DNA of 64,000 nt, taken from assembly GCF_005234135.1 (NCBI RefSeq), contig NZ_CP039965.1, positions 558,001-622,000 of the forward strand. Direction: 5' to 3'. Each line of letters begins with the position of its first letter. The stretch's first letter is position 1. Under the pieces are notes generated by a model. It was not told where the DNA came from. It made no database searches and saw only the letters and a list, made by a program, of their open reading frames with translations. Below are positions 45,794 to 56,018 of this stretch, piece after piece. Made by a program: the position numbers and the translations under genes. Source of the stretch: Pseudorhodobacter turbinis. GTDB lineage: Bacteria > Pseudomonadota > Alphaproteobacteria > Rhodobacterales > Rhodobacteraceae.

Positions 45794-46588
45794 TTACTCA
45801 ACCGCCTTGAAAAAGCGGTCTGCGCGCCATGTCCAGAAATAAAACAGCGACGACCCGGCCGAGGAGAACATGATACGGTCCGCACGCCCAATCAGGTTTT
45901 CGGCAGGCACAAAGCCTACACCACCAACAGCCTGCCCATAGCGGCTATCTTGGGAATTGTCGCGGTTATCGCCCATAAAGAAGTAATGCCCCTCCGGTAC
46001 GGTAAACACATCGGTGTTATCGGCAAAACCATTGGTGTCGATGTTCAGCACCTCATAGCTGCGCCCGCCCGGCATGGTTTCGGTATAGCGCGATTTGGTA
46101 CAGCTTGCACCCACACCCACAGCCCCGGCAGAGTTTTCGCAACGCGGCAAATTGCCCATTGGCCCTTGACGGTCGTATGTTTCAACAAACTCACCCGCCG
46201 GGACCTGCGGCAGCTCGGTACCGTTCAGGATCACCTTACCATCGCGCAGTTGCACGGTATCGCCCGGCGTCCCGATCAGGCGCTTGATGAAATCCGAGCC
46301 GTTCACAGGGTGGCTGAACACCACGACATCGCCGCGCTTTGGTTCCGAAAACAGCACACGGCCCGATACCGGACACATCGCGAAGGGGCAGGAGTATTTG
46401 GAATAGCCGTAAGCCATTTTATTGACGAAAAGGAAATCTCCGATCAGCAAAGTATCCTTCATGGAACCCGACGGAATCCAGAAGGGTTGGAAGAACAACG
46501 TCCGGAAGATGCCTGCAATCAGCAGGGCATAGACAATGGTTTTCACTGTCTCGACAATGCCGCCGTCGGATTTTTCTTTGCTCGCCAT
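45794..46588 (-). CDS. lepB: Signal peptidase I
   Basis: Inner-membrane protease that removes Sec and Tat signal peptides; 264 residues. One N-terminal membrane segment (about 17-36), the catalytic Ser42 in 'IPSGSMKDTLLIGD', the general-base Lys102 in 'GSDFIKRLIGTPGD', and 'YFFMGDNRDNSQDSRYG' (box E). The insert with CPFAMCPVSG is usual in this group. The start MASKEKSDGG gives the normal cytoplasmic tail; frames extending upstream add unlike sequence. Between acpS and rnc. Confidence 0.95.
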   Translation of the reverse strand: MASKEKSDGGIVETVKTIVYALLIAGIFRTLFFQPFWIPSGSMKDTLLIGDFLFVNKMAYGYSKYSCPFAMCPVSGRVLFSEPKRGDVVVFSHPVNGSDFIKRLIGTPGDTVQLRDGKVILNGTELPQVPAGEFVETYDRQGPMGNLPRCENSAGAVGVGASCTKSRYTETMPGGRSYEVLNIDTNGFADNTDVFTVPEGHYFFMGDNRDNSQDSRYGQAVGGVGFVPAENLIGRADRIMFSSAGSSLFYFWTWRADRFFKAVE

Positions 46589-46662
46589 CAATCTTTGCCT
46601 TTTTCTACTATGCCGCGCTACATGCGCGCGGGGGGCCTGCGTGTCAAGCAGGCAGCGCCCCA

Positions 46663-47067
46663 CTAGGGCTTCAACCTAGCCTCTATCACCACAAAGGCCT
46701 GCGCCCAAGGGTGATCGTCGGTCAAGGTGACATGGACAACCGCCTCATAGCCCTGCGGCGTCATTTCGGCCAGACGCGCCGCAGCCCAGCCCGTAAGCTG
46801 CATCTGTGGCTGGCCGCTGCGCATATTGGTCACGGCCATATCCTTCCACGAGATCCCCATGCTCAACCCCGTGCCAAGCGCCTTGGAACAGGCCTCCTTG
46901 GCGGCCCAGCGTTTGGCATAGGTTGCAGCGACAAGGCCGGTGCGGCTTTCGGATTTGCGCTGCTCTTCGGGGGTGAAGACACGTTCCCGAAAACGATCAC
47001 CGAAACGGGCAAGCGTGCCTTCGATCCGTTCGATATTCGCAAGATCAGAGCCGATACCAAGGATCAT
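46663..47067 (-). CDS. acpS: Holo-[acyl-carrier-protein] synthase
   Basis: Transfers 4'-phosphopantetheine from CoA to acyl carrier protein; 134 residues. '[15 protein letters not shown]' holds the metal-binding Asp and '[15 protein letters not shown]' the catalytic Glu-Lys region. The ATG is nine bases after the pdxJ stop, the conserved pdxJ-acpS-lepB order. Confidence 0.95.
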   Translation of the reverse strand: MILGIGSDLANIERIEGTLARFGDRFRERVFTPEEQRKSESRTGLVAATYAKRWAAKEACSKALGTGLSMGISWKDMAVTNMRSGQPQMQLTGWAAARLAEMTPQGYEAVVHVTLTDDHPWAQAFVVIEARLKP

Positions 47068-47076
47068 AAAGCGGCC

Positions 47077-47844
47077 TTAAGATACGGCACGGTCAGCGCC
47101 GCCACGCGCAAGATCAATCCGGCGGCGCATTTCTTCAATCGCGGGGCCAAGGCCACGGAAAATCGCCTCGCCGATCAGGAAATGTCCGATGTTCAGTTCC
47201 ACCACTTCGGGGAAAACGGCAACCTTGGCGGCCGTTTCAAAATCAAGCCCGTGTCCCATATGCACCTCCAGCCCCAGCGAATGCGCGTGGGTGGCCCCGA
47301 GACGCAGGGCGGCAAGCTCGGCTGCGGCCTCTGCCTCGGCACCCTCGGCGACCATATCGCAATAATGGCCGGTGTGCAGTTCCACCACCGCCGCACCGAC
47401 ACGGGCAGAGGCCTCTATCTGGGCCGCTTCATGGCCGATGAACAGCGACACGCGGCATCCGGCATCCCGCAAAGGGGCGATAAATTTGGCCAGATGCGCT
47501 TCGTCCTTTACCACATCAAGACCGCCCTCGGTCGTGCGTTCCTCGCGCTTTTCGGGAACGAGGCAGACGGCGTGGGGTTTGTGGCGCAGGGCGATGGCCT
47601 GCATCTCGGGCGTGGCGGCACATTCAAAATTCAGCGGGACAGAAAGACCGGCGACAAGCGCCTCGATATCTGCATCGCGGATATGGCGGCGATCCTCACG
47701 CAGATGCGCGGTGATCCCGTCAGCGCCCGCAACCTCGGCCAAAAGGGCGGCGCGCAAAGGCTCTGGCAGGGTGCCGCCGCGTGCGTTCCGAATGGTTGCC
47801 ACATGATCAATATTAATGCCTAACCGCAACTGTTCCAAAACCAT
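47077..47844 (-). CDS. pdxJ: Pyridoxine 5'-phosphate synthase
   Basis: Final ring-closing step of de novo vitamin B6 synthesis from 1-deoxyxylulose 5-phosphate and 3-amino-2-oxopropyl phosphate; 255 residues. '[18 protein letters not shown]', '[16 protein letters not shown]', '[10 protein letters not shown]' and '[13 protein letters not shown]' are diagnostic. MVLEQLRLG is taken as the start, with GAG seven bases upstream. PLP made here is the cofactor of MetZ in the same window. Confidence 0.96.
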   Translation of the reverse strand: MVLEQLRLGINIDHVATIRNARGGTLPEPLRAALLAEVAGADGITAHLREDRRHIRDADIEALVAGLSVPLNFECAATPEMQAIALRHKPHAVCLVPEKREERTTEGGLDVVKDEAHLAKFIAPLRDAGCRVSLFIGHEAAQIEASARVGAAVVELHTGHYCDMVAEGAEAEAAAELAALRLGATHAHSLGLEVHMGHGLDFETAAKVAVFPEVVELNIGHFLIGEAIFRGLGPAIEEMRRRIDLARGGADRAVS

Positions 47845-47896
47845 CACTACACTCGCCCTTTTTAATGCCCCGACTGCGGGGATACTCAACCAAAGG

Positions 47897-48592
47897 TTAA
47901 CGCCTTACTTCCCCTACGTCATCCCCTAACGGCGGGTCAATCCCCTCATCGTTGCCTTCTGCCATCTCGGCATCGCGTTTGGCCAGACGCTTGGCCAAAA
48001 GGTCGCGCAGTTTTTTCTTGCGGCGGTTCTGATAGGCAATGATCAAAGGCAAGCTGACATAATAGCCCGCGATACCCGCAATCAGCCCCGGCAAGATGCC
48101 CCCCACCAGATAGGGCAGATATACCCGAAAGAAAAAGCGGTGCAGCCGGTCCCAATGGGCAACATCATCGGTGAAGATCGACGAGACATTATGCCAAAAC
48201 TCCGCTCCCGCACGTCCGAAATCGGAAAAGATCTCCAATGGGGACATGACGCGGGGGTGGCCCATCAGGAAATTGCCAAACTCCACCCCGAAGGCCGCGA
48301 TGAAAGGGAATGTGATCGGGTTGCCAACAAAGGTCGCCATAAGGGCTGCAAGAATATTGCCGCGCATGACCCACGCCAGAAACGCAGCGCCCCCGAAATG
48401 CAAACCGAAAAGCGGCGAGAAAGAAATCAATATGCCGGCAAATATCCCGCGTGCAATCCGGTGCGGCGCATCAGGCAAACGGCGCAATCGGTGCTTCATA
48501 TAGATCGCGGCACGGTTCCACCCCCCGCGAGGCCAAAGCGCCTCAAGGCCAAGTCGTACCCATGACCGTTTATCACGCCGCTTGAATACCAT
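47897..48592 (-). CDS. DUF2062-family membrane protein
   Basis: A 231-residue protein with a basic N terminus ([11 protein letters not shown]) and the DUF2062 pattern: '[19 protein letters not shown]', '[20 protein letters not shown]' and '[15 protein letters not shown]', then a last membrane segment near '[18 protein letters not shown]' and a Lys/Arg-rich, acidic tail. About four membrane segments. Function unknown; it is regularly found between rsh and pdxJ in this group. Confidence 0.9.
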   Translation of the reverse strand: MVFKRRDKRSWVRLGLEALWPRGGWNRAAIYMKHRLRRLPDAPHRIARGIFAGILISFSPLFGLHFGGAAFLAWVMRGNILAALMATFVGNPITFPFIAAFGVEFGNFLMGHPRVMSPLEIFSDFGRAGAEFWHNVSSIFTDDVAHWDRLHRFFFRVYLPYLVGGILPGLIAGIAGYYVSLPLIIAYQNRRKKKLRDLLAKRLAKRDAEMAEGNDEGIDPPLGDDVGEVRR

Positions 48593-48617
48593 TTCCCTGC
48601 CGTTTCCCTTTTCCCGA

Positions 48618-50735
48618 TCAGGGCTTACGCTGGGGATCGCGCTTGCGGCCCAGTTCGGCCACATCTGTTTCGGCTTCGAGCGCTGTCATGACCATATGCA
48701 GATGCTCTACGTCCCGCACATCGACGTCAACCAGTAACCTGAAAAAATCCGGTTTGCGATCAACGAATTGCAGGTTGGAGATATTCGCTTTTTGCTGGCC
48801 AATCAAGGTGCAGATCCGCCCCAAAACGCCGGCGTCATTGGAAATCGTCAAATCAAGGCTAACGGTATTGACGGCGGCATGCCGCCCCGACTGCCAGTTC
48901 AGATCCACCCAGCGTTCGGGCTCTTCTTCCAGCTCGGCCAGAACGGGGCAATCTATCGCATGGACCACAACGCCCTTGCCGCGGTAAGTGATGCCGACGA
49001 TACGCTCCCCCGGAACCGGCTGGCAGCACGACCCCCGCTGAAAGCTCTGATCCGCACTCAACCCGATAACGGGTCGGCGGGCGTCGACCTCATCGCCGCG
49101 CTCTTGCACCAGCTCGGGATAGAGCGTGGCAACCACTTTGCGGGCAGGCACCTCGGCGGAACCGATGCGGGCCAGAAGGTCATTTTCATCGCCAAGCGCC
49201 ATCATCTTTGCGGCCGTGCGCAGCGCCTTTTCAGTGGCTTTGCGCCCGACATGCTCAAAGGCCACGCGGGCCAATTCGCGGCCCAGCTTGACGAAACGGC
49301 CACGATCCTCTTCCCGCAAGGAACGGCGAATGGCGGCCTTGGCGCGGCCCGTTGTCACCACCTCGATCCAGCTGGCCTGCGGCTGCTGCCCCTCGGCGGT
49401 GATAATTTCGACCGATTGGCCGTTTTTCAACCGGGTCCAAAGCGGAACACGGATACCGTCAACCTTGGCCGAAACGGTAGAGTTGCCGATGCGGGTATGG
49501 ATGGCATAGGCATAGTCAAGCGGCGTCGCCCCGCGCGGAAGCTGGATAACCTCACCCTTGGGGGTGAAGCAAAACACCTGATCGGTGTACATTTCCAGCT
49601 TTACGTTTTCCAAAAAGTCGTCGTGATCCTCGGCGTCGAGGTTCTCGGTCAGCTTGAGAACCCAACGTGCCGGATCAACCGCAAAGGGATTATTCGCGCG
49701 CACGCCCTCACGATAAGACCAATGCGCCGCAACGCCGGCCTCGGCCACCTCATGCATCTGCCGCGTGCGGATCTGCACCTCTACCCGTTTGCCATCGCGC
49801 CCCGATACGGTGGTGTGGATGGAGCGGTAACCGTTGGTTTTCGGCTGGCTGATGTAATCCTTGAACCGTCCTGGAACCGCACGCCAGCGTTGATGGATAA
49901 CGCCCAAAACACGGTAACAATCGGCCTCATCCTGTGTGATGATGCGAAAGCCGTAGATGTCGGATAGGCGCGAAAAGGAGAGATCCTTCTCCTGCATCTT
50001 GCGCCAGACGGAATAGGGCTTTTTGGCGCGCCCGTAGACATCGGCATCAATTTCGGCACGGTCAAGCTCGGTCCGGATATCTGCGGTGATCTTATAGACC
50101 ACATCGCCCGCCTCACGCTGCAACGTGATAAAGCGGCGAATGATGGAATTGCGGGCCTCAGGGTTCAGCACCCGAAAGCCGAGGTCCTCCAGCTCTTCAC
50201 GCATCCATTGCATGCCCATACGACCTGCAAGCGGGGCAAAGATTTCCATGGTTTCGCGGGCTTTTTGGGCCTGCTTGTCGGGGCGCATGGATTTGATCGT
50301 GCGCATATTATGCAAACGGTCGGCCAACTTCACCAGGATCACCCGCAGGTCCTTGGACATCGCCATGAACAGCTTGCGGAAGTTTTCAGCCTGCTTGGAT
50401 TGGGTCGAGGACAACTGAAGATTGGTCAGCTTGGTGACGCCATCGACCAGCTCTGCGACTTCCTCGCCGAAAAGCTCGGCAACATCGCTATAGGTGGCCT
50501 TGGTATCTTCGATGGTGTCATGCAAAAGCGCTGTGATGATGGTGGCATCATCCAAGCGCTGCTCGGTCAAAATCGCGGCAACCGCGACCGGATGACTAAA
50601 GTAGGGTTCCCCCGAGTGGCGGAACTGCCCGTCATGGACCCGCAAGCCATAGGCATAGGCTTTGCGGATCAGATCGGCATTGGCACGCGGATTATAGTTG
50701 TGGACAAGAGCGACCAGGTCTTCGACGTCGATCAT
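48618..50735 (-). CDS. rsh: Bifunctional (p)ppGpp synthetase/hydrolase (Rsh)
   Basis: The single RelA/SpoT homologue that makes and degrades (p)ppGpp in the stringent response; 705 residues. The hydrolase domain has an intact 'LLHDTIEDT' (His72-Asp73), the synthetase 'KDYISQPKTNGYRSIHT', then TGS ('VFCFTPKGEVIQLPRGATPL') and a C-terminal ACT domain ('NDAGVLGRICTLIGQQKAN'). Both activities look intact. MIDVEDLV is preferred over a GTG three codons upstream because AGGAAG is then eight bases away. Downstream of rpoZ. Confidence 0.95.
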   Translation of the reverse strand: MIDVEDLVALVHNYNPRANADLIRKAYAYGLRVHDGQFRHSGEPYFSHPVAVAAILTEQRLDDATIITALLHDTIEDTKATYSDVAELFGEEVAELVDGVTKLTNLQLSSTQSKQAENFRKLFMAMSKDLRVILVKLADRLHNMRTIKSMRPDKQAQKARETMEIFAPLAGRMGMQWMREELEDLGFRVLNPEARNSIIRRFITLQREAGDVVYKITADIRTELDRAEIDADVYGRAKKPYSVWRKMQEKDLSFSRLSDIYGFRIITQDEADCYRVLGVIHQRWRAVPGRFKDYISQPKTNGYRSIHTTVSGRDGKRVEVQIRTRQMHEVAEAGVAAHWSYREGVRANNPFAVDPARWVLKLTENLDAEDHDDFLENVKLEMYTDQVFCFTPKGEVIQLPRGATPLDYAYAIHTRIGNSTVSAKVDGIRVPLWTRLKNGQSVEIITAEGQQPQASWIEVVTTGRAKAAIRRSLREEDRGRFVKLGRELARVAFEHVGRKATEKALRTAAKMMALGDENDLLARIGSAEVPARKVVATLYPELVQERGDEVDARRPVIGLSADQSFQRGSCCQPVPGERIVGITYRGKGVVVHAIDCPVLAELEEEPERWVDLNWQSGRHAAVNTVSLDLTISNDAGVLGRICTLIGQQKANISNLQFVDRKPDFFRLLVDVDVRDVEHLHMVMTALEAETDVAELGRKRDPQRKP

Positions 50736-50768
50736 TCCTGCCACTTCCTATAATCGGGCTGTTGCGCC

Positions 50769-51122
50769 TCAGTTGCCGCCTTGCGCTTCCATCAAAGCGC
50801 GCAAAAGCCGCTCTTCGGACATGTCGTCGGTCGCAGGACGATCCGCTTCACCACCCATAAGCAGGGCCATTTGGTCTTCTTCAGGCTCATCGACCTCGAT
50901 CTGGGTCTGATGGCTTTCGATCATCCGCTCGCGCAGATTGTCCGCAGTTTGCGTTTCCTCGGCGATTTCACGCAGGGAAACAACAGGGTTTTTGTCGTTA
51001 TCGCGATCGACCGTCAGCGGGGAACCCGACTGGATCTCCCGGGCGCGATGGGCGGCAAGCATCACCAGCTCGAACCGGTTCGGTACTTTGTCTACGCAAT
51101 CTTCAACCGTGACGCGGGCCAT
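50769..51122 (-). CDS. rpoZ: RNA polymerase omega subunit
   Basis: Small subunit that helps assemble beta' into RNA polymerase; 117 residues. '[20 protein letters not shown]' and '[11 protein letters not shown]' are the omega signature, with an acidic C-terminal extension of about 50 residues usual in alphaproteobacteria. AAAGGG precedes the ATG. In many bacteria omega is a contact for ppGpp, and rsh follows directly. The 144 bp towards folK hold nothing I can assign. Confidence 0.96.
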   Translation of the reverse strand: MARVTVEDCVDKVPNRFELVMLAAHRAREIQSGSPLTVDRDNDKNPVVSLREIAEETQTADNLRERMIESHQTQIEVDEPEEDQMALLMGGEADRPATDDMSEERLLRALMEAQGGN

Positions 51123-51266
51123 GGAGACACCCTTTCAGCTATGGAATTAAGAGTGCCCTGTGTAAGCCTTGGTAATTCCCTTGACAAGCGCCTTCTCCCC
51201 TCCGATTGCCCTCTAATGCGTCAAAATGGTGTGAAAGGGCGAGTCGCACCCTCCCTGCACCGCGAA

Positions 51267-51872
51267 TCACCGGCCATTCGGTAGGGGGCGAACGGCAGCC
51301 AAATCGGCGGTCGGCAGCGCGTCGTGCATCTCTCGCACAGTTTTTCCCGACACCGGATGACGCCAATCCGGGGCGATATCCGCCAGCGGCACCAGAACAA
51401 ATGCCCGCTCTGCCATTCGCGGATGCGGCAAGACGAGCTGATCGGGGGCAAGCCGCAACTGGTCAGTCAAGGCAAGACCGCGCCATCGCCCATAGGTTGC
51501 AAGGTTCGGCAAAACCTGATCGCCCACGGCCAGCAAATCGAGGTCAAGCACCCGCCCCGCCCAACGGGTTTCACGCGTGCGACCATGCGCGGCCTCCACC
51601 TCATGCAGCAAGGCGAGAATCTCTTGCGGGGTTTGGCCGGGCGGCACATCAAACACAGCGGCAGCATTCACATAGTCCGGCCCCGCCCCGGCCGGAAAGC
51701 AGGGGGTCGCGAAAAACCTGCTTTGTGAAACCGCTTGCAACCCACGCGTGCCAAGGTCCGCAATCGCTGCGCGCAGACTATCGGCAGGGACACGCGCAAC
51801 ACCCCCCTGATCACTCGGCAGGTTCGCGCCCAAAGCTACTAAAATACGAAGTCCATTCACTTTTTTGTTCAT
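51267..51872 (-). CDS. folK: 2-amino-4-hydroxy-6-hydroxymethyldihydropteridine pyrophosphokinase
   Basis: Folate pathway kinase (HPPK), 201 residues. 'ILVALGANLPSD' at the start, 'RWAGRVLDLDLLAVGDQ' (the metal-binding DxD) and 'LVLPHPRMAERAFVLVPLAD' are the family signature. No folP or folB is fused or adjacent. It is divergent from the LabA-like gene across 128 bp without other features. Confidence 0.94.
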   Translation of the reverse strand: MNKKVNGLRILVALGANLPSDQGGVARVPADSLRAAIADLGTRGLQAVSQSRFFATPCFPAGAGPDYVNAAAVFDVPPGQTPQEILALLHEVEAAHGRTRETRWAGRVLDLDLLAVGDQVLPNLATYGRWRGLALTDQLRLAPDQLVLPHPRMAERAFVLVPLADIAPDWRHPVSGKTVREMHDALPTADLAAVRPLPNGR

Positions 51873-52000
51873 CCTCCGTTAAAAACTTGTCTTGAAATTT
51901 TTCGAATCCGCCCGATATTAACCATGATTGCAGCCGCTTCCGTTTTCACATAGAGACGCTGTTCAACGCTTTAACTGCACGCTTTTTTAGGGAAATTACA

Positions 52001-52582
52001 ATGTTCTACAAGGACGAAAGGCTTGCCCTTTTTATTGATGGATCCAATCTATACGCGGCAGCGAAAGCGCTCGGGTTTGATATCGACTATAAACTGTTGC
52101 GCCATGAGTTCATGCGCCGTGGCAAACTGCTGCGTGCATTCTACTACACCGCCCTTCTGGAAAATGATGAGTATTCGCCCATCCGACCGCTTGTCGACTG
52201 GCTGAACTACAACGGATATTCAATGGTGACCAAAGTCGCCAAGGAATTCACCGACAGTCAGGGCCGCCGCAAGGTCAAAGGCAATATGGATATCGAGCTG
52301 GCCGTCGACGCAATGGAACTTGCCCCGCGCATCGACCACGCCGTGATCTTTTCCGGTGACGGCGACTTCCGTCCCCTGATCGAAAGCTTGCAGCGCCAAG
52401 GGGTGCGGGTTTCTGTTGTCTCCACCATTCGCAGCCACCCCCCGATGATCGCGGACGAGCTGCGCCGCCAGGCCGACAACTTCATCGAGCTGGACGAGCT
52501 GCGCGACGTCATCGGCCGCCCCTCCCGCGAGCCACGGTTTGAGGCAGAGGAAGATCACCGCACCCCCGAAGAGGTGAAGTAA
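52001..52582 (+). CDS. NYN-domain protein, LabA/DUF88-like
   Basis: A 193-residue soluble protein with a PIN-like NYN nuclease fold: 'RLALFIDGSNLYAAAKALG' (first acidic residue), 'KVKGNMDIELAVDAMELAP', 'VIFSGDGDFRPLIESLQRQG' and 'VSVVSTIRSHPPMIADELRR'. Acidic positions needed for metal-dependent RNA cleavage are all present. LabA-type proteins in cyanobacteria affect circadian output; in proteobacteria the target is unknown. Weak ribosome site (GGGAAAT). Confidence 0.88.
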   Translation: MFYKDERLALFIDGSNLYAAAKALGFDIDYKLLRHEFMRRGKLLRAFYYTALLENDEYSPIRPLVDWLNYNGYSMVTKVAKEFTDSQGRRKVKGNMDIELAVDAMELAPRIDHAVIFSGDGDFRPLIESLQRQGVRVSVVSTIRSHPPMIADELRRQADNFIELDELRDVIGRPSREPRFEAEEDHRTPEEVK

Positions 52583-52637
52583 GCCGCCGGCACATTTAGC
52601 CTTTGCACCCCGCCCCTAACTGCGGCAAGGGCGGGGG

Positions 52638-53075
52638 ATGGTTTTGCTCTCATCACTCTTGGGGTTATTCGCTGCGGCCTTCATTGCCGCCACCCTTATC
52701 CCCTTCCAATCAGAGATTGTGTTCGTCGCCCTGCAACTGGCCGGACAGGTGCCGGTGGTGTCCTTGGTGATCGTGGCCAGCATCGGCAACACCTTGGGCG
52801 CTTTGGTGAATTATTACATCGGGCATGGAATCACACGGTTCGAGGGCAAAAGCTGGTTCCCCGCCACCCCCGCACAAATGGCACGGATGGAGGTATGGTT
52901 CGCGCGCTGGGGCAAATGGGTGCTTTTGGTCAGCTGGCTTCCGGTGGGGGATGTAATGACCTTGGTCGCGGGGGTGATGCGCACGCCGGTCTGGCTGTTC
53001 TTGATACTTGTGGGCATCGCCAAGACCACACGCTATATCGGCCTTGCCCTGATCACGGCGGGATTGATCGGCTAG
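52638..53075 (+). CDS. yqaA: YqaA-family (DedA/SNARE-associated) membrane protein
   Basis: A 145-residue inner-membrane protein. Marks of the family are 'FIAATLIPFQSEIVFVALQL', 'IGNTLGALVNYYIGHGI' and 'WLPVGDVMTLVAGVMRTPVW', where DedA proteins have the conserved Gly/Arg turn. About four membrane segments. Members are thought to act as lipid or ion transporters; no substrate is assigned. AAGGGCGGGGG precedes the ATG. Confidence 0.85.
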   Translation: MVLLSSLLGLFAAAFIAATLIPFQSEIVFVALQLAGQVPVVSLVIVASIGNTLGALVNYYIGHGITRFEGKSWFPATPAQMARMEVWFARWGKWVLLVSWLPVGDVMTLVAGVMRTPVWLFLILVGIAKTTRYIGLALITAGLIG

Positions 53076-53155
53076 TCATATTTTTGCCCCTCGGGCTGGA
53101 CCTGCCGCCGCGCGCGCTTTACGTGTAGGGCCTGACCATGAACGGAGATCAGGCC

Positions 53156-54103
53156 ATGAGCTTGCCGCCATTAACGCTTTATCTGGCCGCACCGCGCGGG
53201 TTTTGTGCGGGTGTGGACCGCGCCATCAAAATCGTAGAGCTGGCCTTGCAGAAATGGGGCGCGCCGGTTTTCGTGCGCCATGAGATCGTGCACAACAAAT
53301 TCGTGGTCGATAACCTGCGCGCCAAAGGGGCGGTCTTTGTCGAGGAGCTTTCCGAATGCCCCGATGACCGGCCCGTTATCTTTTCGGCGCATGGCGTGCC
53401 AAAGTCGGTTCCCGCAGCGGCCGAGGCCCGTGCGATGATCGCGGTTGATGCAACCTGCCCCTTGGTCACAAAGGTCCACAACGAGGCCGCGCGCCATTCC
53501 GCCGAGGGCTTGCAGATGGTGATGATCGGCCATGAGGGCCACCCCGAGACCGTCGGCACCATGGGGCAACTGCCCGATGGCGAAGTCCTCTTGGTCGAAA
53601 CCGAGGCTGATGTGGCGCATTTGCAGGTCCGTGACCCCGAACGGCTGGCCTATATCACCCAGACCACCTTGTCGGTCGATGACACCGCGGGCATTGTCGC
53701 AGCCCTTCAGGCGCGCTTTCCCGCCATTCTGGGGCCGCATAAAGAAGATATCTGCTATGCCACCACCAACCGCCAAGCCGCCGTCAAGGCCATCGCCAAT
53801 AAGATCGACGCGCTTTTGGTGATCGGCGCGCCGAATTCCTCCAACTCCAAACGTTTGGTTGAAGTCGGGCGCGCTGCGGGCTGTGCCTATGCGCAACTGG
53901 TGCAGCGCGCGGATGATATCGACTGGCGCGCGCTGGACGGCATCAAGACTGTCGGTATCACTGCTGGTGCCTCGGCGCCCGAGGTCTTGGTCAATGAGGT
54001 CCTTGATGCCTTTCGCGCCCGCTATGCCACATCGGTGGAACTGGTCGAGACCGCACAGGAAAACGTGGAATTCAAAGTGCCCCGCATCTTGCGCGAGGCA
54101 TAA
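53156..54103 (+). CDS. ispH: 4-hydroxy-3-methylbut-2-enyl diphosphate reductase
   Basis: Last step of the MEP isoprenoid pathway, producing IPP and DMAPP with a [4Fe-4S] cluster. The 315-residue protein has the cluster Cys in '[12 protein letters not shown]' (Cys17), '[11 protein letters not shown]' and '[11 protein letters not shown]', and substrate residues in '[14 protein letters not shown]' and '[11 protein letters not shown]'. MSLPPLTLY is the likely start (GGAG eight bases before); MNGDQA six codons earlier is possible. Confidence 0.96.
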   Translation: MSLPPLTLYLAAPRGFCAGVDRAIKIVELALQKWGAPVFVRHEIVHNKFVVDNLRAKGAVFVEELSECPDDRPVIFSAHGVPKSVPAAAEARAMIAVDATCPLVTKVHNEAARHSAEGLQMVMIGHEGHPETVGTMGQLPDGEVLLVETEADVAHLQVRDPERLAYITQTTLSVDDTAGIVAALQARFPAILGPHKEDICYATTNRQAAVKAIANKIDALLVIGAPNSSNSKRLVEVGRAAGCAYAQLVQRADDIDWRALDGIKTVGITAGASAPEVLVNEVLDAFRARYATSVELVETAQENVEFKVPRILREA

Positions 54104-54174
54104 TCCCCCAGACGCCCGGCTGGACCTTTGGCCCCGGCTTGCATAAGGGTGGCGCGACCTAAATGGAGACCCCC

Positions 54175-54639
54175 ATGCCCGAGCTATACGCCTATACTGA
54201 TGGAGCCTGCTCCGGCAATCCCGGCCCCGGCGGCTGGGGCGTTTTGATGCTCGCACGCGAAGGCGACGCGGTGCTGAAAGAACGCACCCTTAAGGGCGGC
54301 GAACCCGATACAACCAACAACCGAATGGAGCTGATGGCTGCCATTTCGGCGCTAGAGGCTTTGGCCCGCCCCTCCGATATCATCGTTGTCACCGATAGCG
54401 CTTATGTCAAAAACGGGATCACTGAGTGGCTGGCAGGTTGGAAACGCAAGAACTGGCGGACGGCGGCGGGATCGGCGGTCAAGAATGTGGACCTTTGGCA
54501 AAGGCTGGATGAGGCGCGCCAACGTCACACCGTGGAATGGCGCTGGATCAAGGGCCACGCAGGCCACGCCGAAAACGAGCGCGCCGATGAATTGGCCCGC
54601 GCCGGAATGGCCCCCTTCAAGCCCGAGGTAGGGAAATGA
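54175..54639 (+). CDS. rnhA: Ribonuclease HI
   Basis: Cuts RNA in RNA-DNA hybrids; 154 residues. The four catalytic acids are seen in '[16 protein letters not shown]', '[13 protein letters not shown]', '[11 protein letters not shown]' and '[13 protein letters not shown]'. GGAG lies six bases before MPELYAY. Its stop overlaps the next gene as ATGA. Confidence 0.96.
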   Translation: MPELYAYTDGACSGNPGPGGWGVLMLAREGDAVLKERTLKGGEPDTTNNRMELMAAISALEALARPSDIIVVTDSAYVKNGITEWLAGWKRKNWRTAAGSAVKNVDLWQRLDEARQRHTVEWRWIKGHAGHAENERADELARAGMAPFKPEVGK

Positions 54640-55277
54640 CCCTCCTCGGCGCGCTTGATTACGCCTCCGTGGCGGTATTTGCGCTAACGGGGGCGCTGGT
54701 TGCCTCGCGCAGCCAGCTCGACATTGTCGGCTTCATCTTTGTCGCCTGCCTGACGGCGGTCGGGGGCGGCACCATTCGCGATATCCTGCTCAACCGCGAC
54801 CTCGTGTTTTGGATGGCAGAGCCGGAGATTTTACTGGCCGCCGTTGCCGCGGCAATTGTGGTGTTTTTTGGCGCGCATCTGTTGGAAAGCCGCTACCGTG
54901 CAGTGGTCTGGCTCGACGCCTTTGCTCTGGCGATTGCGGTGCCTGCGGGTGTGGGCGTCTCCATGGGATTGGGGCAGCATTGGGCCGTCGTTATGGTGAT
55001 GGGGGTGGCAACTGGATGTTTCGGCGGGCTGATGCGCGATGTCGTCTGCAATGAGGTGCCGCTGGTCCTGAAACAAGGAGAGGTCTATGCCACCGCTGCC
55101 TTTGCCGGGGCGGGTGCGGCCGTGCTAGCCGCGCAGCTTGGCTATGCGCCGGGTCTGGCCTTACTGGCCAGTGGCGGCGTGACCTTTGTGCTGCGCGCAG
55201 GCAGTATCGCCTTCAACTGGGGGCTTCCGGTCTATAAAACCCGCGCCCCCCGGCCCGAAAGCCCGAAACAGCACTAG
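54636..55277 (+). CDS. TRIC-type (UPF0126) membrane protein
   Basis: A 213-residue protein of the trimeric intracellular cation channel family, with seven hydrophobic segments in two similar halves: '[17 protein letters not shown]'/'[14 protein letters not shown]' and '[19 protein letters not shown]'/'[17 protein letters not shown]'. The paired Gly-rich GGxxRD motifs are the family mark. Probably a potassium-permeable channel. The stop abuts rlmE with no gap. Confidence 0.88.
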   Translation: MTLLGALDYASVAVFALTGALVASRSQLDIVGFIFVACLTAVGGGTIRDILLNRDLVFWMAEPEILLAAVAAAIVVFFGAHLLESRYRAVVWLDAFALAIAVPAGVGVSMGLGQHWAVVMVMGVATGCFGGLMRDVVCNEVPLVLKQGEVYATAAFAGAGAAVLAAQLGYAPGLALLASGGVTFVLRAGSIAFNWGLPVYKTRAPRPESPKQH

Positions 55278-56006
55278 TTATTCTTCGGCCTTGCGCAGGT
55301 CGCGCCCCCGAAACCCCGTTGCCACCACAAATTTCTCGGAACTGTCGGTACGGCTTGCGGGGGGCTTTACATTCGCAACCTTCTTGAAGTGTTTTTTCAA
55401 CAGGTTCTGCATCCCGATCTCGGCCCCACCGGCCAAAACCTTGGCGACAAAAGTGCCATCTTCATCCAGCACGTCAAAGGCAAATTCCAGCGCCGCCTCC
55501 ACCAAGGCGATAATCCGCAAGTGGTCGGTCGATTTATGCCCCGAGGCAGAGGCCGCCATATCCGACATCACTACATCGGCCTTGCCGCCCAGCCAGCCCT
55601 TGACCAAGCTGTCTGCTTCCTCGGCAAGGAAATCGAGCTGGTGGATTTGCGCGCCCGAAATAGGCTCCACCTCTTGCAAATCCACACCCAAAACCGTGCC
55701 GACCGGCTTTTTCGGGTTTTGACCCAGCGCATTCACCCGCTCTACCGCGATCTGGCACCAGCCCCCGGGCGCACAGCCAAGGTCCACCACCCGCGCGCCG
55801 GGGACGAGGAAGTGGTACTTATCATCCAACTCGGCAATCTTATAGGCCGCGCGACCGCGAAAGCCTTCCTTCTTGGCACGCACCACATATGGGTCGTTCA
55901 ACTGCCGCTCCAGCCAAAGCGTTGACGAAAGCTTGCGCCCCTTGGCGGTTTTCACCCGAACGCGCAAATCGCGCTGGCCCCGGCCTGATGTCTTTTTCTC
56001 GGTCAT
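55278..56006 (-). CDS. rlmE: 23S rRNA (uridine-2'-O-) methyltransferase RlmE
   Basis: FtsJ-type methyltransferase acting on U2552 of 23S rRNA; 242 residues. '[19 protein letters not shown]' has the first catalytic Lys, '[19 protein letters not shown]' binds SAM, '[18 protein letters not shown]' holds the catalytic Asp and 'FVAKVLAGG' the second Lys. The final acid is in '[11 protein letters not shown]'. Twelve bases downstream of ppx/gppA, likely one transcript. Confidence 0.95.
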   Translation of the reverse strand: MTEKKTSGRGQRDLRVRVKTAKGRKLSSTLWLERQLNDPYVVRAKKEGFRGRAAYKIAELDDKYHFLVPGARVVDLGCAPGGWCQIAVERVNALGQNPKKPVGTVLGVDLQEVEPISGAQIHQLDFLAEEADSLVKGWLGGKADVVMSDMAASASGHKSTDHLRIIALVEAALEFAFDVLDEDGTFVAKVLAGGAEIGMQNLLKKHFKKVANVKPPASRTDSSEKFVVATGFRGRDLRKAEE

Positions 56007-56018
56007 AATCTCGCACCG

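Noticed and set aside
48768..49967. A 399-codon plus-strand frame
   Set aside because: Antisense to rsh, with clear hydrolase and synthetase motifs on the other strand.
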